Assembly: GCF_011046895.1 (NCBI RefSeq)
Contig: NZ_CP049250.1
Span: 1,648,501 to 1,712,500 of the forward strand
Reading direction: 5' to 3'
DNA length: 64,000 nucleotides
DNA from: Rhizobium rhizoryzae
Lineage (GTDB): Bacteria; Pseudomonadota; Alphaproteobacteria; Rhizobiales; Rhizobiaceae
Below the pieces are notes generated by a model. That model did not search any database. It was not told the DNA's origin and worked only from the letters and a program-made list of their open reading frames with translations. How positions within the stretch are numbered: the stretch's first letter is position 1; each line of letters opens with the position of its first letter. This document shows positions 9,700 to 18,672 of the stretch, one piece after another. The translations under genes and the position numbers were made by a program.

Positions 9700-9711
9700 A
9701 ACCGATCGGTT
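9700..9711. promoter_or_regulatory. Palindromic operator 2 for the TetR regulator
   Basis: Perfect 12-bp palindrome AACCGATCGGTT, followed by CG as in copy 1, located 35 bases upstream of the membrane-fusion gene start. Placement next to each divergent gene suggests that one repressor controls both. Confidence 0.75.
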
Positions 9712-9745
9712 CGATCCGATCGTTCATCCAGCTACGGTGATAGCA

Positions 9746-10978
9746 ATGACCTCGCCTTCCAATAACGGTCCTCTCCGCGTCGTGTCCCCCAACGGCTCCG
9801 AAGACCTTGAAACCAAGGACAAGACGGAACAGCGTTCCGAGCCCAAGCCGGGTGCGCCTGCTGCTGAAAAGCCCACGACAGATGCAGGGCAGGCGGCGAC
9901 GAAGTCGGGCGAGGCCAAGAAGAAAAAACGCAGTCCTGTGTTGCCGATCCTCGTTCTTGCCCTTTTGGGCGCTGGCGGATGGTATGGCTATAACTGGTGG
10001 ACGGACGGACGGTTCCTGATTTCGACCGATGATGCCTATGTGGAAGGCGATATTGCCGTGATCTCGCCGAAGGTCTCCGGTTATGTCCAGAAGGTCAACG
10101 TCATCGAAAACCAGACGGTGAAGGCTGGCGATCCCCTCGTCACTCTCGACCAGGGTGATTATCTGCTGGCGCTGGAAAAGGCGCAGGCCAATGTTGAAAG
10201 CGCTCGCCTCGCGGTCAGCCGCATCGACGCGCAGATCGCAGGCGGCGAGGCAAGTGTGCTGCAGGCGCAGGCGCAATTGGGTGCGCTTCAGGCGACGGTC
10301 CGTGGCGCCGAAATCACGCAGAAGCGCGCTGCGGAACTGGCATCGAAAAATGTCGGCACGACGGCTGAGCTCGACAATGCACAGATCGCGCTTGAACAGG
10401 CACAGGCCAACCTAAAGGCAGGGCAGGCGGCTGTCACCTCTGCGCAGGCCAATGTCGAACTTCTGAAGGCGCAGCGCAACGAAGCCACCAATACGGTGAA
10501 GCTTCAGCAACTGGCGGTCGATCAGGCGAAGCGCGATCTGGATTTCACGGTCCTGAAAGCCCCCTATGATGGCACGATCGGCAATCTGGCGGTTCAGACC
10601 GGTGATTTCGTAACGGCGGGCAAGCGCCTTGCATCGCTGGTGCCGATGTCTGATCTCTACATCAGCGCCAACTTCAAGGAAACGCAGATCGGCCACATCG
10701 TGCCAGGCTCGAAGGTCCGCGTCCATGTCGATGCCTTCGATGACCAGCCGATCGAAGGGACGGTCGTTTCGCTGTCGCCTGCATCGGGTTCCGTCTTCTC
10801 TCTGCTGCCGCCCGAGAACGCGACCGGAAACTTCACCAAGGTCGTGCAGCGTGTTCCGGTCCGCATCGCGGTTCCGAAGGACGTTCTGGACAGCGGACGT
10901 CTGCGGGCGGGCCTCAGCGTCATTGCCGATGTGGATGTCCGCACCGCCCCCGGCGCCGCACCGCAGGCAAGTCGCTAG
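9746..10978 (+). CDS. emrA: HlyD/EmrA-type membrane fusion protein of a drug efflux system
   Basis: Periplasmic adaptor linking the inner-membrane pump to an outer-membrane channel. A charged cytoplasmic tail is followed by one membrane segment (about residues 70-90, ILVLALLGAGGWYGY). Next come a biotinyl-lipoyl half (DAYVEGDIAVISPKVSGYV), a long coiled-coil rich in Ala/Gln, the second lipoyl half (VLKAPYDGTIGNL) and a beta-barrel region. GTG at 9737 is an in-frame alternative start; ATG at 9746 is used here. It is followed by the MFS partner, with the TetR repressor upstream. Confidence 0.9.
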   Translation: MTSPSNNGPLRVVSPNGSEDLETKDKTEQRSEPKPGAPAAEKPTTDAGQAATKSGEAKKKKRSPVLPILVLALLGAGGWYGYNWWTDGRFLISTDDAYVEGDIAVISPKVSGYVQKVNVIENQTVKAGDPLVTLDQGDYLLALEKAQANVESARLAVSRIDAQIAGGEASVLQAQAQLGALQATVRGAEITQKRAAELASKNVGTTAELDNAQIALEQAQANLKAGQAAVTSAQANVELLKAQRNEATNTVKLQQLAVDQAKRDLDFTVLKAPYDGTIGNLAVQTGDFVTAGKRLASLVPMSDLYISANFKETQIGHIVPGSKVRVHVDAFDDQPIEGTVVSLSPASGSVFSLLPPENATGNFTKVVQRVPVRIAVPKDVLDSGRLRAGLSVIADVDVRTAPGAAPQASR

Positions 10979-11083
10979 GCTATCGCTTCCGATGCCCACG
11001 ATCCACTCGCGGGCATCGCACCCAGCTAATGTTTGATGCAGTCTCCAGCCCGGCAGGGGCCAGGACTGCGTGAAGGAGCTCCC

Positions 11084-12661
11084 ATGGCCGCCATGACCGC
11101 GACTGCCGGCGCCATGCCCGCCGATCCTCCCATGGACCGCAGAAAGCTGATCGCTTTCTTTGCGATGGTTGTCGGCATGTTCATGTCCATTCTCGACATC
11201 CAGATCGTTTCCGCCTCACTCTCAGAGATCCAGGCGGGTCTTTCCGCCGGCTCAGATGAGATCGCCTGGGTCCAGACATCCTATCTGATCGCGGAAGTCA
11301 TCATGATTCCGCTGTCCGGCACGCTGGCGCGTATCCTGTCGACACGGGTTCTGTTTACGGTCTGCGCTGGAGGCTTCACGCTCGCATCCGCGCTCTGCGC
11401 AACGGCGACGAATATCGAGCAGATGATCATCTACCGCGCCCTGCAGGGCTTCATCGGCGGCGGCATGATTCCTTCTGTCTTCGCCGCAGCCTTCACCATC
11501 TTCCCGCCGTCCAAGCGCTCGGTGGTGTCGCCGATCATCGGCCTGATTGCGACGCTTGCGCCCACCATCGGACCGACGGTTGGCGGCTATCTCAGCAACG
11601 CATTTTCCTGGCACTGGCTGTTCCTGGTCAACATCGTGCCTGGCATCTTTGTCACGCTGCTTGCCTGGAGCTTCATCGATTTCGACAAGCCGCAGCATTC
11701 ACTGATGAAGCGGTTTGACTGGTGGGGGCTGGCCTCCATGGCGCTATTCCTCGGCTGCCTCGAATATGTGCTGGAAGAGGGCAACAACAAGGATTGGTTC
11801 TCGGACGAGCATATCGTGATCGGTGCCGTCGTCATGACGGTGGGCGCTGTCGTCTTTTTCTGGCGTGCCTTTACCGTGGAGTTTCCGGTGGTGGATCTGA
11901 AGGCGTTTGCCAACAGGAACTTCGCCTTCGGCTCGCTCTTCTCCTTCATCATGGGTGTGGGACTTTACGGCCTTACCTACATCTACCCGCTCTATCTGGC
12001 GCGCATTCGCGGTTATGATGCACTGATGATCGGGGAGACCATGTTCGTGTCCGGCCTCGCCATGTTCCTGACAGCGCCGATCGCGGGCAGGCTGTCGGTC
12101 AAGATGGATCCGCGGGTGATGATGGGCATCGGCTTCTTCGGCTTTGCCTGCGGCACCTATCTCATGACAGGCCTGACGGCGGACTGGGATTTCTACGAGC
12201 TCCTCCTGCCGCAGGTCCTGCGCGGCTGCTCGCTGATGCTCTGCATGGTGCCGATCAACAACGTGGCGCTTGGAACGCTGCCGCCGCAACGCATCCAGAA
12301 CGCCTCCGGGCTCTACAACCTCACCCGCAACCTGGGCGGGGCCGTCGGGCTCGCCATCATCAACACCATGCTGACCCAGCGCTCGGACGCCCACTATGCC
12401 CGTCTGTCCGAACATGTGAACTTCGGCAATCCGGCGGCGCTGGAGTGGATGAACAATGTGGCTGGCAACTTCAATTCCTATGGCATGGACGGCACCACCG
12501 CCGCGCTCAAGAAGCTTTCCGGCATGGTCAGCCAGCAGGCAACAATCATGTCCTTCATCGACGTCTTCATGGGGCTGACCATTCTGTTCGGCAGCCTGAT
12601 CCTGCTCGTATCGATGATCTCCCGTCCCAAGGCCGCACCGCCTCCAGATGCGGCCCACTGA
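11084..12661 (+). CDS. emrB: DHA2-family MFS drug:H+ antiporter (EmrB type)
   Basis: A 525-aa, 14-segment major facilitator pump. Motif D1-like SILDIQIVSASLSEIQ lies in helix 1 and the antiporter motif C region is IIGLIATLAPTIGPTVGGYL (20 residues). With the preceding fusion protein it forms an EmrAB-type tripartite pump. The frame is open to an ATG at 11033, but GAAGGAG lies 5 bases before the ATG at 11084, so I chose that. The gap from emrA is 105 bases. Confidence 0.92.
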   Translation: MAAMTATAGAMPADPPMDRRKLIAFFAMVVGMFMSILDIQIVSASLSEIQAGLSAGSDEIAWVQTSYLIAEVIMIPLSGTLARILSTRVLFTVCAGGFTLASALCATATNIEQMIIYRALQGFIGGGMIPSVFAAAFTIFPPSKRSVVSPIIGLIATLAPTIGPTVGGYLSNAFSWHWLFLVNIVPGIFVTLLAWSFIDFDKPQHSLMKRFDWWGLASMALFLGCLEYVLEEGNNKDWFSDEHIVIGAVVMTVGAVVFFWRAFTVEFPVVDLKAFANRNFAFGSLFSFIMGVGLYGLTYIYPLYLARIRGYDALMIGETMFVSGLAMFLTAPIAGRLSVKMDPRVMMGIGFFGFACGTYLMTGLTADWDFYELLLPQVLRGCSLMLCMVPINNVALGTLPPQRIQNASGLYNLTRNLGGAVGLAIINTMLTQRSDAHYARLSEHVNFGNPAALEWMNNVAGNFNSYGMDGTTAALKKLSGMVSQQATIMSFIDVFMGLTILFGSLILLVSMISRPKAAPPPDAAH

Positions 12662-12691
12662 CCCTCCGGACCCCTGCCGGATCGTCAGCAC

Positions 12692-12723
12692 CGGGGCTGC
12701 CGTCGTCCCTAACGGCAGCCCCG
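12692..12723 (+). terminator. Rho-independent terminator of the efflux operon
   Basis: Perfect 12-bp stem CGGGGCTGCCGT / ACGGCAGCCCCG with an 8-base loop, followed by TTTCGTTTCC. It begins 31 bases after the pump stop. Confidence 0.85.
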
Positions 12724-12825
12724 TTTCGTTTCCTTCAGTATCGCTCGTGCTAAAAAAGCAAGAGCTTTCCAAATTTCTGATTTACGTACCTCAAATCCTC
12801 CGCTATGCCTTTGTGCGGAGGAAAC

Positions 12826-13851
12826 ATGAAGCCGACAGTTCACGATATCGCTGCACGCGCGGGGGTCAGCCTCGCGACCGTTGACCGTGTTCTGAACGGT
12901 CGACCGGGTGTTCGTGCGCCCACCCGCGAAAAGGTTGAGGCGGCGGTTGCCGAGCTTGGCTTCGTTCGCGATGTCGCCGCTGCGAATCTTGCCAAGAGCC
13001 GGGTTTACACCTTTGCCTTCATCATTCCTGCCAATGATAATTCCTTCATGATCGGTCTGCGTGGCGAACTGGAAGCGGTTCGTCGCTGGGCCGCGCAGGA
13101 CCGAATTTCCATTCAGCTGATCGATGTGCCTGCCTTTGATGCCGAGGCCCTGGCTTCGGCCCTTGATGCCGTTCGCGCGGAGCAGATGGATGGCGTTGCT
13201 TTCGTGGCGATCGATCATCCCCACGTGCGTGAGGCGCTTGAGAGACTTGCCGAGAGCGGACTGGCCGCGGTTACGGTCGTCTCCGACCTCATGAACTCTT
13301 CCCGCGCCCATTATGCGGGCATCGACAACCTGGCGGCAGGGCGAACGGCGGCCACACTGCTGGGACGTTTTCTGGGGCGCCGTGACGGCCCGATCCTGCC
13401 TGTCGCAGGATCGCTGCAGGTGCAGGATCACCGTGAGCGCCTGGAAGGCTTTCAGTCCGTGCTCCGGGAACAGTTTCCCGAGCGTAGCATCCTGCCCGTG
13501 GTGGAAGGGGGCGATGACCCGGTTCGTGTCGAAGCGCTTGTTTCACAGGCAGCGGCCGATCATCCGGAGCTCGCAGGCATCTATAGTTTCGGTGCCGGTA
13601 ATCGAGGTTTGATCCGGGCGCTGGCAGCCTTCCCGCCGGGGCGACGCCCCGTCACCATCGGTCATGAACTCACCTCCGTCACACGCGCGGCCCTGCTGGC
13701 AGGCCATATCGACGCGGTGCTCAACCAGGATGCCGGCCACGAGGTTCGCAGCGCCATTCGGGTGCTGAAGGCGAAGGCGGATGGGGCTGGCGTCGTCGTC
13801 GCGCAGGAACGTATCCGCATCGACATTTTCTTGAAGGAAAATCTGCCTTGA
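12826..13851 (+). CDS. LacI-family regulator of xylose genes (probable)
   Basis: A 341-aa regulator with an N-terminal LacI helix-turn-helix (VHDIAARAGVSLATVDRVLN, about residues 5-24) and a periplasmic-binding-protein-like sugar domain. The start at 12826 has GGAGG 5 bases upstream; the frame continues upstream without another good site. It lies 22 bases before xylB on the same strand, which points to xylose or a xyloside as inducer. A 23-bp near-palindrome at 12743-12765 (arms GCTCGTGCT and AGCAAGAGC) sits 60 bases before the start and could be an autoregulatory operator. The recognition helix has TVDRVLN where TVSRVLN is more common. Confidence 0.88.
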   Translation: MKPTVHDIAARAGVSLATVDRVLNGRPGVRAPTREKVEAAVAELGFVRDVAAANLAKSRVYTFAFIIPANDNSFMIGLRGELEAVRRWAAQDRISIQLIDVPAFDAEALASALDAVRAEQMDGVAFVAIDHPHVREALERLAESGLAAVTVVSDLMNSSRAHYAGIDNLAAGRTAATLLGRFLGRRDGPILPVAGSLQVQDHRERLEGFQSVLREQFPERSILPVVEGGDDPVRVEALVSQAAADHPELAGIYSFGAGNRGLIRALAAFPPGRRPVTIGHELTSVTRAALLAGHIDAVLNQDAGHEVRSAIRVLKAKADGAGVVVAQERIRIDIFLKENLP

Positions 13852-13873
13852 TGGCAGAAGGGAAGGGCTCACC

Positions 13874-15328
13874 ATGTTTCTTGGTCTAGATCTCGGCACC
13901 TCCGGCGTAAAAGCCATGTTGATCGATGCCGACCAGACAGTGATTGCATCGGCCAATGCATCGCTCGATGTCTCACGTCTTCACCCCGGTTGGTCCGAGC
14001 AGGATCCTTCGCACTGGATCAGCGCGACGAAAGAAGCGGTTGGTGCGCTGAAGGCAAGCCATGGCAAGGCTTTGAGCGCGGTCAAGGGTATCGGCCTTTC
14101 CGGCCATATGCATGGCGCAACCCTGATCGGCACTGACGATCAGGTTCTTCGCCCCTGCATCCTCTGGAACGATACCCGTTCTTATGCCGAGGCGGCTAAA
14201 CTGGATGCGGATCCGCGTTTTCGGGCGCTGACCGGAAACATCGTGTTTCCAGGCTTTACGGCTCCGAAACTTGCCTGGGTGAAGAACAATGAACCGGAGA
14301 TCTTTGCCAAGGTTGCCAAGGTTCTGCTTCCCAAGGACTATCTGCGTCTGTGGTTGACTGGCGAGCACATTTCCGAAATGTCGGATTCGGCCGGCACAAG
14401 TTGGCTCGATACCGGAAAACGGAGCTGGTCCTCCGAGCTTCTGGCTGCGACCGATCTCTCCGAGGAGCAGATGCCGTCCCTCGTGGAAGGCACGCAAGCT
14501 GGCGGCACGCTTCGTGGTGAACTTGCTTCCGAGTGGGGCATGGCTTCCAGCGTCATTGTGGCTGGCGGAGCAGGGGACAACGCGGCCTCAGCCTGCGGCA
14601 TGGGAACCGTATCCGAAGGGCAGGCTTTCGTTTCGCTTGGCACGTCCGGCGTGCTCTTTGCCGCCAATGGAAGCTATCTGCCGAAGCCGGAAAGCGCCGT
14701 GCATGCCTTCTGCCACGCCTTGCCAAACACGTGGCACCAGATGGGTGTCATTCTGTCGGCGACCGACGCGCTGAACTGGCACTCGCATGTTACCGGCAAG
14801 ACGCCGGGCGAGCTTTCCGCAGAGCTGGGCGATGCGCTTCAGGCGCCGACGGGCGTGACCTTCCTGCCCTATCTTTCGGGCGAGCGGACACCGCACAACG
14901 ATGCGAAGATCCGCGGTGCATTCATCGGCCTTGGGCATGAAACCTCGCGCGCTGCCTTGACGCAAGCGGTGATGGAAGGCGTTACCTTCGCGATCCGTGA
15001 CAGTCTCGAGGCACTGAAATCGGCGGGCACAAGTATTGAGCGTGTCACCGCCATCGGTGGCGGTTCGCGTTCGCGCTACTGGCTTGCCTCCATTGCGACG
15101 GCGCTGGGCATGCCGGTCGACATTCCGGCGGACGGTGACTTTGGTGCAGCCTTCGGCGCCGCCCGTCTCGGTCTGATCGCTTCAACCGGTGCCGACCCTC
15201 TGGCTGTTTGTACGGCGCCGCAAACGGCAGAGACGGTCGAACCGGTCAGCGCGCTTTCCCAAGGTTATGAAGAGGCCTATGGCCGCTACCGCGCGCTTTA
15301 CCCAGCCATCAAATCCACAATGAACTAA
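13874..15328 (+). CDS. xylB: Xylulokinase
   Basis: FGGY-family kinase, 484 aa, phosphorylating D-xylulose to xylulose 5-phosphate for the pentose phosphate pathway. The N-terminal ATPase fold opens with LGLDLGTSGVKAMLID, the sugar-site loop reads GLSGHMHGATLI, the second phosphate motif is SLGTSGVLFA and the adenosine motif is AIGGGSRSRYWLASIA. All are standard for XylB. It is 24 bases upstream of xylA in the same orientation. Confidence 0.95.
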   Translation: MFLGLDLGTSGVKAMLIDADQTVIASANASLDVSRLHPGWSEQDPSHWISATKEAVGALKASHGKALSAVKGIGLSGHMHGATLIGTDDQVLRPCILWNDTRSYAEAAKLDADPRFRALTGNIVFPGFTAPKLAWVKNNEPEIFAKVAKVLLPKDYLRLWLTGEHISEMSDSAGTSWLDTGKRSWSSELLAATDLSEEQMPSLVEGTQAGGTLRGELASEWGMASSVIVAGGAGDNAASACGMGTVSEGQAFVSLGTSGVLFAANGSYLPKPESAVHAFCHALPNTWHQMGVILSATDALNWHSHVTGKTPGELSAELGDALQAPTGVTFLPYLSGERTPHNDAKIRGAFIGLGHETSRAALTQAVMEGVTFAIRDSLEALKSAGTSIERVTAIGGGSRSRYWLASIATALGMPVDIPADGDFGAAFGAARLGLIASTGADPLAVCTAPQTAETVEPVSALSQGYEEAYGRYRALYPAIKSTMN

Positions 15329-15352
15329 TACCGATCCAAAGAGGAAACACCC

Positions 15353-16663
15353 ATGAGCACCGGCTTTTTCGGCAATATCCAGAAAATTAAATATGAGGGC
15401 GCGGAAAGCACCAACCCGCTTGCCTTCCGCCATTATAACCCGGACGAGGTGATTCTCGGCAAGCGCATGGAAGATCACCTGCGTTTTGCCGTTGCCTACT
15501 GGCATACATTCGTCTGGCCGGGTACGGATCCGTTCGGTGGCAACACCTTCGAGCGTCCCTGGTTCAAGGATACGATGGACGCTGCCAAGATGAAGGCCGA
15601 CGTGGCGTTCGAATTCTTCCAGCTGCTGGGCACGCCATACTATTGCTTCCATGACGCCGATGTGCGCCCGGAAGGCAACAGCTTTGCCGAGAACACTAAG
15701 AACCTGAACGAGATTGTCGAGTACTTTGCCGAAAAGCAGGCAGCGACCGGCGTCAAGCTTCTCTGGGGTACGGCAAACCTCTTCTCGCATCGCCGTTACA
15801 TGTCCGGTGCCGCCACCAATCCGGATCCGGATGTGTTCGCCTTTGCTGCAGCAACGGTCAAAACCTGCATCGACGCCACGCAGAAGCTCGGCGGCGAGAA
15901 CTATGTTCTCTGGGGTGGCCGCGAAGGCTATGAGACGCTGCTCAACACGGATCTCAAGAAGGAAATGGACCAGATGGGCCGCTTCCTGAATCTCGTGGTC
16001 GAATACAAGCACAAGATTGGCTTCAAGGGCGCAATCCTGATCGAGCCGAAGCCGCAAGAGCCTTCCAAGCACCAGTATGATTACGATGTGGCGACCGTCT
16101 ACGGCTTCCTTAAGAACTATGGTCTTGAGAAGGAAGTGAAGGTCAACATCGAGCAGGGCCATGCGATCCTTGCCGGCCACTCCTTCGAGCACGAACTGGC
16201 GCTTGCCAATGCGCTCGGCATCTTCGGTTCCATCGACATGAACCGCAATGATTACCAGTCCGGCTGGGATACGGACCAGTTCCCGAACAATGTGCCGGAG
16301 ATGGCGCTGGCCTATTACCAAGTTCTGTCGGGCGGCGGCTTTACCACGGGCGGCACGAACTTCGATGCCAAGCTGCGCCGTCAGTCTCTCGACGCGGAAG
16401 ATCTGTTGATCGGCCATATCGGTGGCATGGATTGCTGCGCACGCGGCCTCAAGGCAGCTGCCAGGATGATCGAGGACAAGGCCCTGTCCGGTCCGCTCAA
16501 CTCCCGCTACGCTGGTTGGGACAAGGCCGAAAATCAGGCCATGTTGAGGGGCGAGCAAAGCCTTGAGGCGATTGCCGCCCGCGTGGAAAGCCAGAACGTG
16601 AACCCGCAGCCCAAGTCCGGCAAGCAGGAACTTCTGGAAAACGTGGTCAACCGTTACGTCTGA
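15353..16663 (+). CDS. xylA: Xylose isomerase
   Basis: Converts D-xylose to D-xylulose in the cytoplasm; 436 aa, the class II length. Visible active-site features are His51 in [13 protein letters not shown], His100 and Asp103 (CFHDAD), and the signature [16 protein letters not shown] near residues 185-200. An AGAGGA site precedes the ATG. It is the last gene of the LacI-xylB-xylA group. No xylose transporter is encoded in this window. Confidence 0.97.
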   Translation: MSTGFFGNIQKIKYEGAESTNPLAFRHYNPDEVILGKRMEDHLRFAVAYWHTFVWPGTDPFGGNTFERPWFKDTMDAAKMKADVAFEFFQLLGTPYYCFHDADVRPEGNSFAENTKNLNEIVEYFAEKQAATGVKLLWGTANLFSHRRYMSGAATNPDPDVFAFAAATVKTCIDATQKLGGENYVLWGGREGYETLLNTDLKKEMDQMGRFLNLVVEYKHKIGFKGAILIEPKPQEPSKHQYDYDVATVYGFLKNYGLEKEVKVNIEQGHAILAGHSFEHELALANALGIFGSIDMNRNDYQSGWDTDQFPNNVPEMALAYYQVLSGGGFTTGGTNFDAKLRRQSLDAEDLLIGHIGGMDCCARGLKAAARMIEDKALSGPLNSRYAGWDKAENQAMLRGEQSLEAIAARVESQNVNPQPKSGKQELLENVVNRYV

Positions 16664-16675
16664 TCAGACATCCGA

Positions 16676-16701
16676 GGAGATCATCCGCAAGGATGATCTC
16701 C
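16676..16701. terminator. Terminator after xylA (possibly bidirectional)
   Basis: Perfect 11-bp stem GGAGATCATCC / GGATGATCTCC with a GCAA tetraloop, 12 bases after the xylA stop and 9 bases before the end of the convergent VOC gene. No strong T-run on either side. Confidence 0.7.
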
Positions 16702-16710
16702 CTTCGCGTA

Positions 16711-17079
16711 TCAGCGAGGCATGAAGGCGCGGCTGGAGACAGAGATCGTGTTGCCATTCGGATCGGTTGTCCGGGCGTAACGATAACCTTCCGCCTGGAC
16801 CACTGGCGAGAATGCAAGCCCGCGCTCCGTTGCGCGTGTCACGAAATCATCGACGTCGACGACATCGAACACAAGCTCCAGGATTGATTGTCCATGGGTA
16901 AGGCCGTCACCCGCCTTCTGGATCAAAAGAACCGTACCGCCCTCGACCGGAGTGAGTTCAGTCATGGCTTCGCCGAGGACCGAGCGTGCCCGAAATCCGA
17001 AATGATGCGCGTAAAAGGCGACCATGGCGTCAACATCGTGCGCGTAGAGAATAATTCTTCCGATGCCGGCTGCATTCAT
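16711..17079 (-). CDS. VOC-superfamily (glyoxalase/bleomycin-resistance fold) protein
   Basis: Small 122-aa protein made of two beta-alpha-beta-beta-beta units (GIGRIILYAHDVDAMVAFYA at the start, ARTTDPNGNTISVSSRAF at the end). His in LYAHD and acidic residues such as Glu in ILELVF are candidate metal ligands. Members include glyoxalase I, dioxygenases and drug-binding proteins, so the reaction is open. The frame reaches back to a TTG at 17109; ATG at 17079 gives the usual family start. Confidence 0.75.
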   Translation of the reverse strand: MNAAGIGRIILYAHDVDAMVAFYAHHFGFRARSVLGEAMTELTPVEGGTVLLIQKAGDGLTHGQSILELVFDVVDVDDFVTRATERGLAFSPVVQAEGYRYARTTDPNGNTISVSSRAFMPR

Positions 17080-17593
17080 CCTGTGACTATCCGCCTTGAT
17101 GTCTCGCAAATCGAAAAAGCCATGATGCTAAACAAGCGACTTCTAAAGTGTAACGGTCAGAGCAATCGATTATGGCTTCATCTACACTCTATGGTTTTGT
17201 CAGGCAAGATTCATGTTCTTCCAAAGCAAACACTGCGAACCATTCTGGAATCGTTTGCAAACAAACAGCGGGCTGTGCCGAAAATATACAATCCCGAAGG
17301 TCGGTCAGCGGATCTATGAGTTCGAAAAGCCTATATTCCATGCTGAAAATACAGTGGGGGGAATTTTGGTGACTATCTATCGTAATTTCTCCAGCAGGAC
17401 AATAGCGCGTTCTCGAAATGGTACGTCAAGACAAGATCCCGCCACATACAGGAAGCAATTCAGTTCCAGTTTGGGACGGCTTCCGTGGAAGGAAGCTCCA
17501 TCAGTCCGCTCTAATAATCTATGGTTGTCAGTCGAATGAGACTCGGATAGCCGTTACTGTAACGTTTCAGTTTGATCTCAGGGAGGAGATAGC
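17080..17593. other. 514-base gap: promoter region, no convincing gene
   Basis: AT-richer than its surroundings and without an ORF of normal codon use. A 56-codon frame from GTG 17369 to 17539 has a good GGGGGG site but an unusual Ser/Arg-rich composition, so I do not call it. Two small dyads stand out: GTTTGCAAAC at 17253-17262 and GTTACTGTAAC at 17553-17563. The latter lies 30 bases before the sugar-isomerase start and is a possible operator. Confidence 0.5.
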
Positions 17594-18646
17594 ATGAAAA
17601 CGATCAAGGGACCTGCGATTTTTCTAGGTCAATTCGCCGGAGATACGGCACCGTTCAATTCTTGGGACGGAATCACCAAATGGGCGGCAGACAAGGGCTA
17701 TGTGGGCGTTCAGGTTCCGAGCTGGGCGGGTCAGTTGATCGATCTCAGGAAGGCGTCCGAGTCCAAGGATTACTGTGATGAATTCGCGGGTGTCGCGCGA
17801 AACAATGGGATCGAGGTCACGGAGCTTTCCACCCACCTCCAGGGACAACTGGTCGCCGTGCATCCAGCTTATGATGAAGCCTTCGACGGATTTGCAGCAC
17901 CGGAGGTTCGCGGGAACCCCAAGGCGAGGCAGGAATGGGCGGTGGAGCAGGTCAGGATGGCCTTGAAAGCCTCGCGCCACCTCGGCCTCAAGGCGCATGC
18001 GACCTTTTCCGGAGCGCTGGCGTGGCCGTTCATCTACCCTTGGCCGCAGCGTCCCGCCGGTCTTGTCGAAACGGCTTTCGATGAGCTTGCGCGCCGCTGG
18101 AAGCCCATTCTCGATTTCGCCGATGAGCAGGGCGTGGATGTCTGCTACGAAATCCATCCCGGCGAGGACCTGCATGACGGCGTGACCTTCGAGATGTTTC
18201 TGGAGCGCCTCGGCAATCATGCGCGCGCCAACATGCTCTACGACCCGTCGCACTATGTATTGCAGTGCCTCGACTATCTCGACAACATCGACATCTACAA
18301 AGACCGGATCAAGATGTTCCACGTCAAGGACGCGGAGTTCAATCCGACCGGACGCCAGGGCGTTTACGGCGGTTATCAGGGCTGGGTCGAACGGGCCGGT
18401 CGCTTCCGCTCTCTTGGCGATGGACAGGTGGATTTCGGCGCGGTCTTCTCAAAACTCACCGCCAATGACTTCGATGGCTGGGCAGTCGTCGAGTGGGAGT
18501 GCGCGCTCAAGAACTCTGAAGATGGTGCGCGTGAAGGCGCCGAATTCGTCAAGGCCCATATCATCAAGGTCACGGAAAAGGCATTCGATGACTTCGCTTC
18601 GGGTGGAACGGACGACGCGGCAAACCGACGGATGCTGGGTCTTTAA
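17594..18646 (+). CDS. Sugar phosphate isomerase/epimerase-family TIM-barrel protein
   Basis: A 350-aa AP-endonuclease-2-like TIM barrel. The divalent-metal ligands of the family are visible: Glu186 (CYEIHPGED), Asp217 and His220 (YDPSHY), His243 and Asp246 (FHVKDAEF), and Glu300 or Glu302 (VVEWEC). It is followed 26 bases later by a Gfo/Idh/MocA oxidoreductase and then a GH1 glucosidase. Such isomerase/oxidoreductase pairs occur in inositol and 3-keto-sugar catabolism; that role is inference. RBS GGAGG precedes the ATG. Confidence 0.85.
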   Translation: MKTIKGPAIFLGQFAGDTAPFNSWDGITKWAADKGYVGVQVPSWAGQLIDLRKASESKDYCDEFAGVARNNGIEVTELSTHLQGQLVAVHPAYDEAFDGFAAPEVRGNPKARQEWAVEQVRMALKASRHLGLKAHATFSGALAWPFIYPWPQRPAGLVETAFDELARRWKPILDFADEQGVDVCYEIHPGEDLHDGVTFEMFLERLGNHARANMLYDPSHYVLQCLDYLDNIDIYKDRIKMFHVKDAEFNPTGRQGVYGGYQGWVERAGRFRSLGDGQVDFGAVFSKLTANDFDGWAVVEWECALKNSEDGAREGAEFVKAHIIKVTEKAFDDFASGGTDDAANRRMLGL

Positions 18647-18672
18647 GGCAAGCCGGGCAAGGAGAGAACTTC

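Noticed and set aside
17213..17539. A 108-codon frame in the gap before the sugar isomerase
   Set aside because: Composition is Ser/Arg-rich with atypical codon use, and no family is recognised. The region is better read as promoter DNA.
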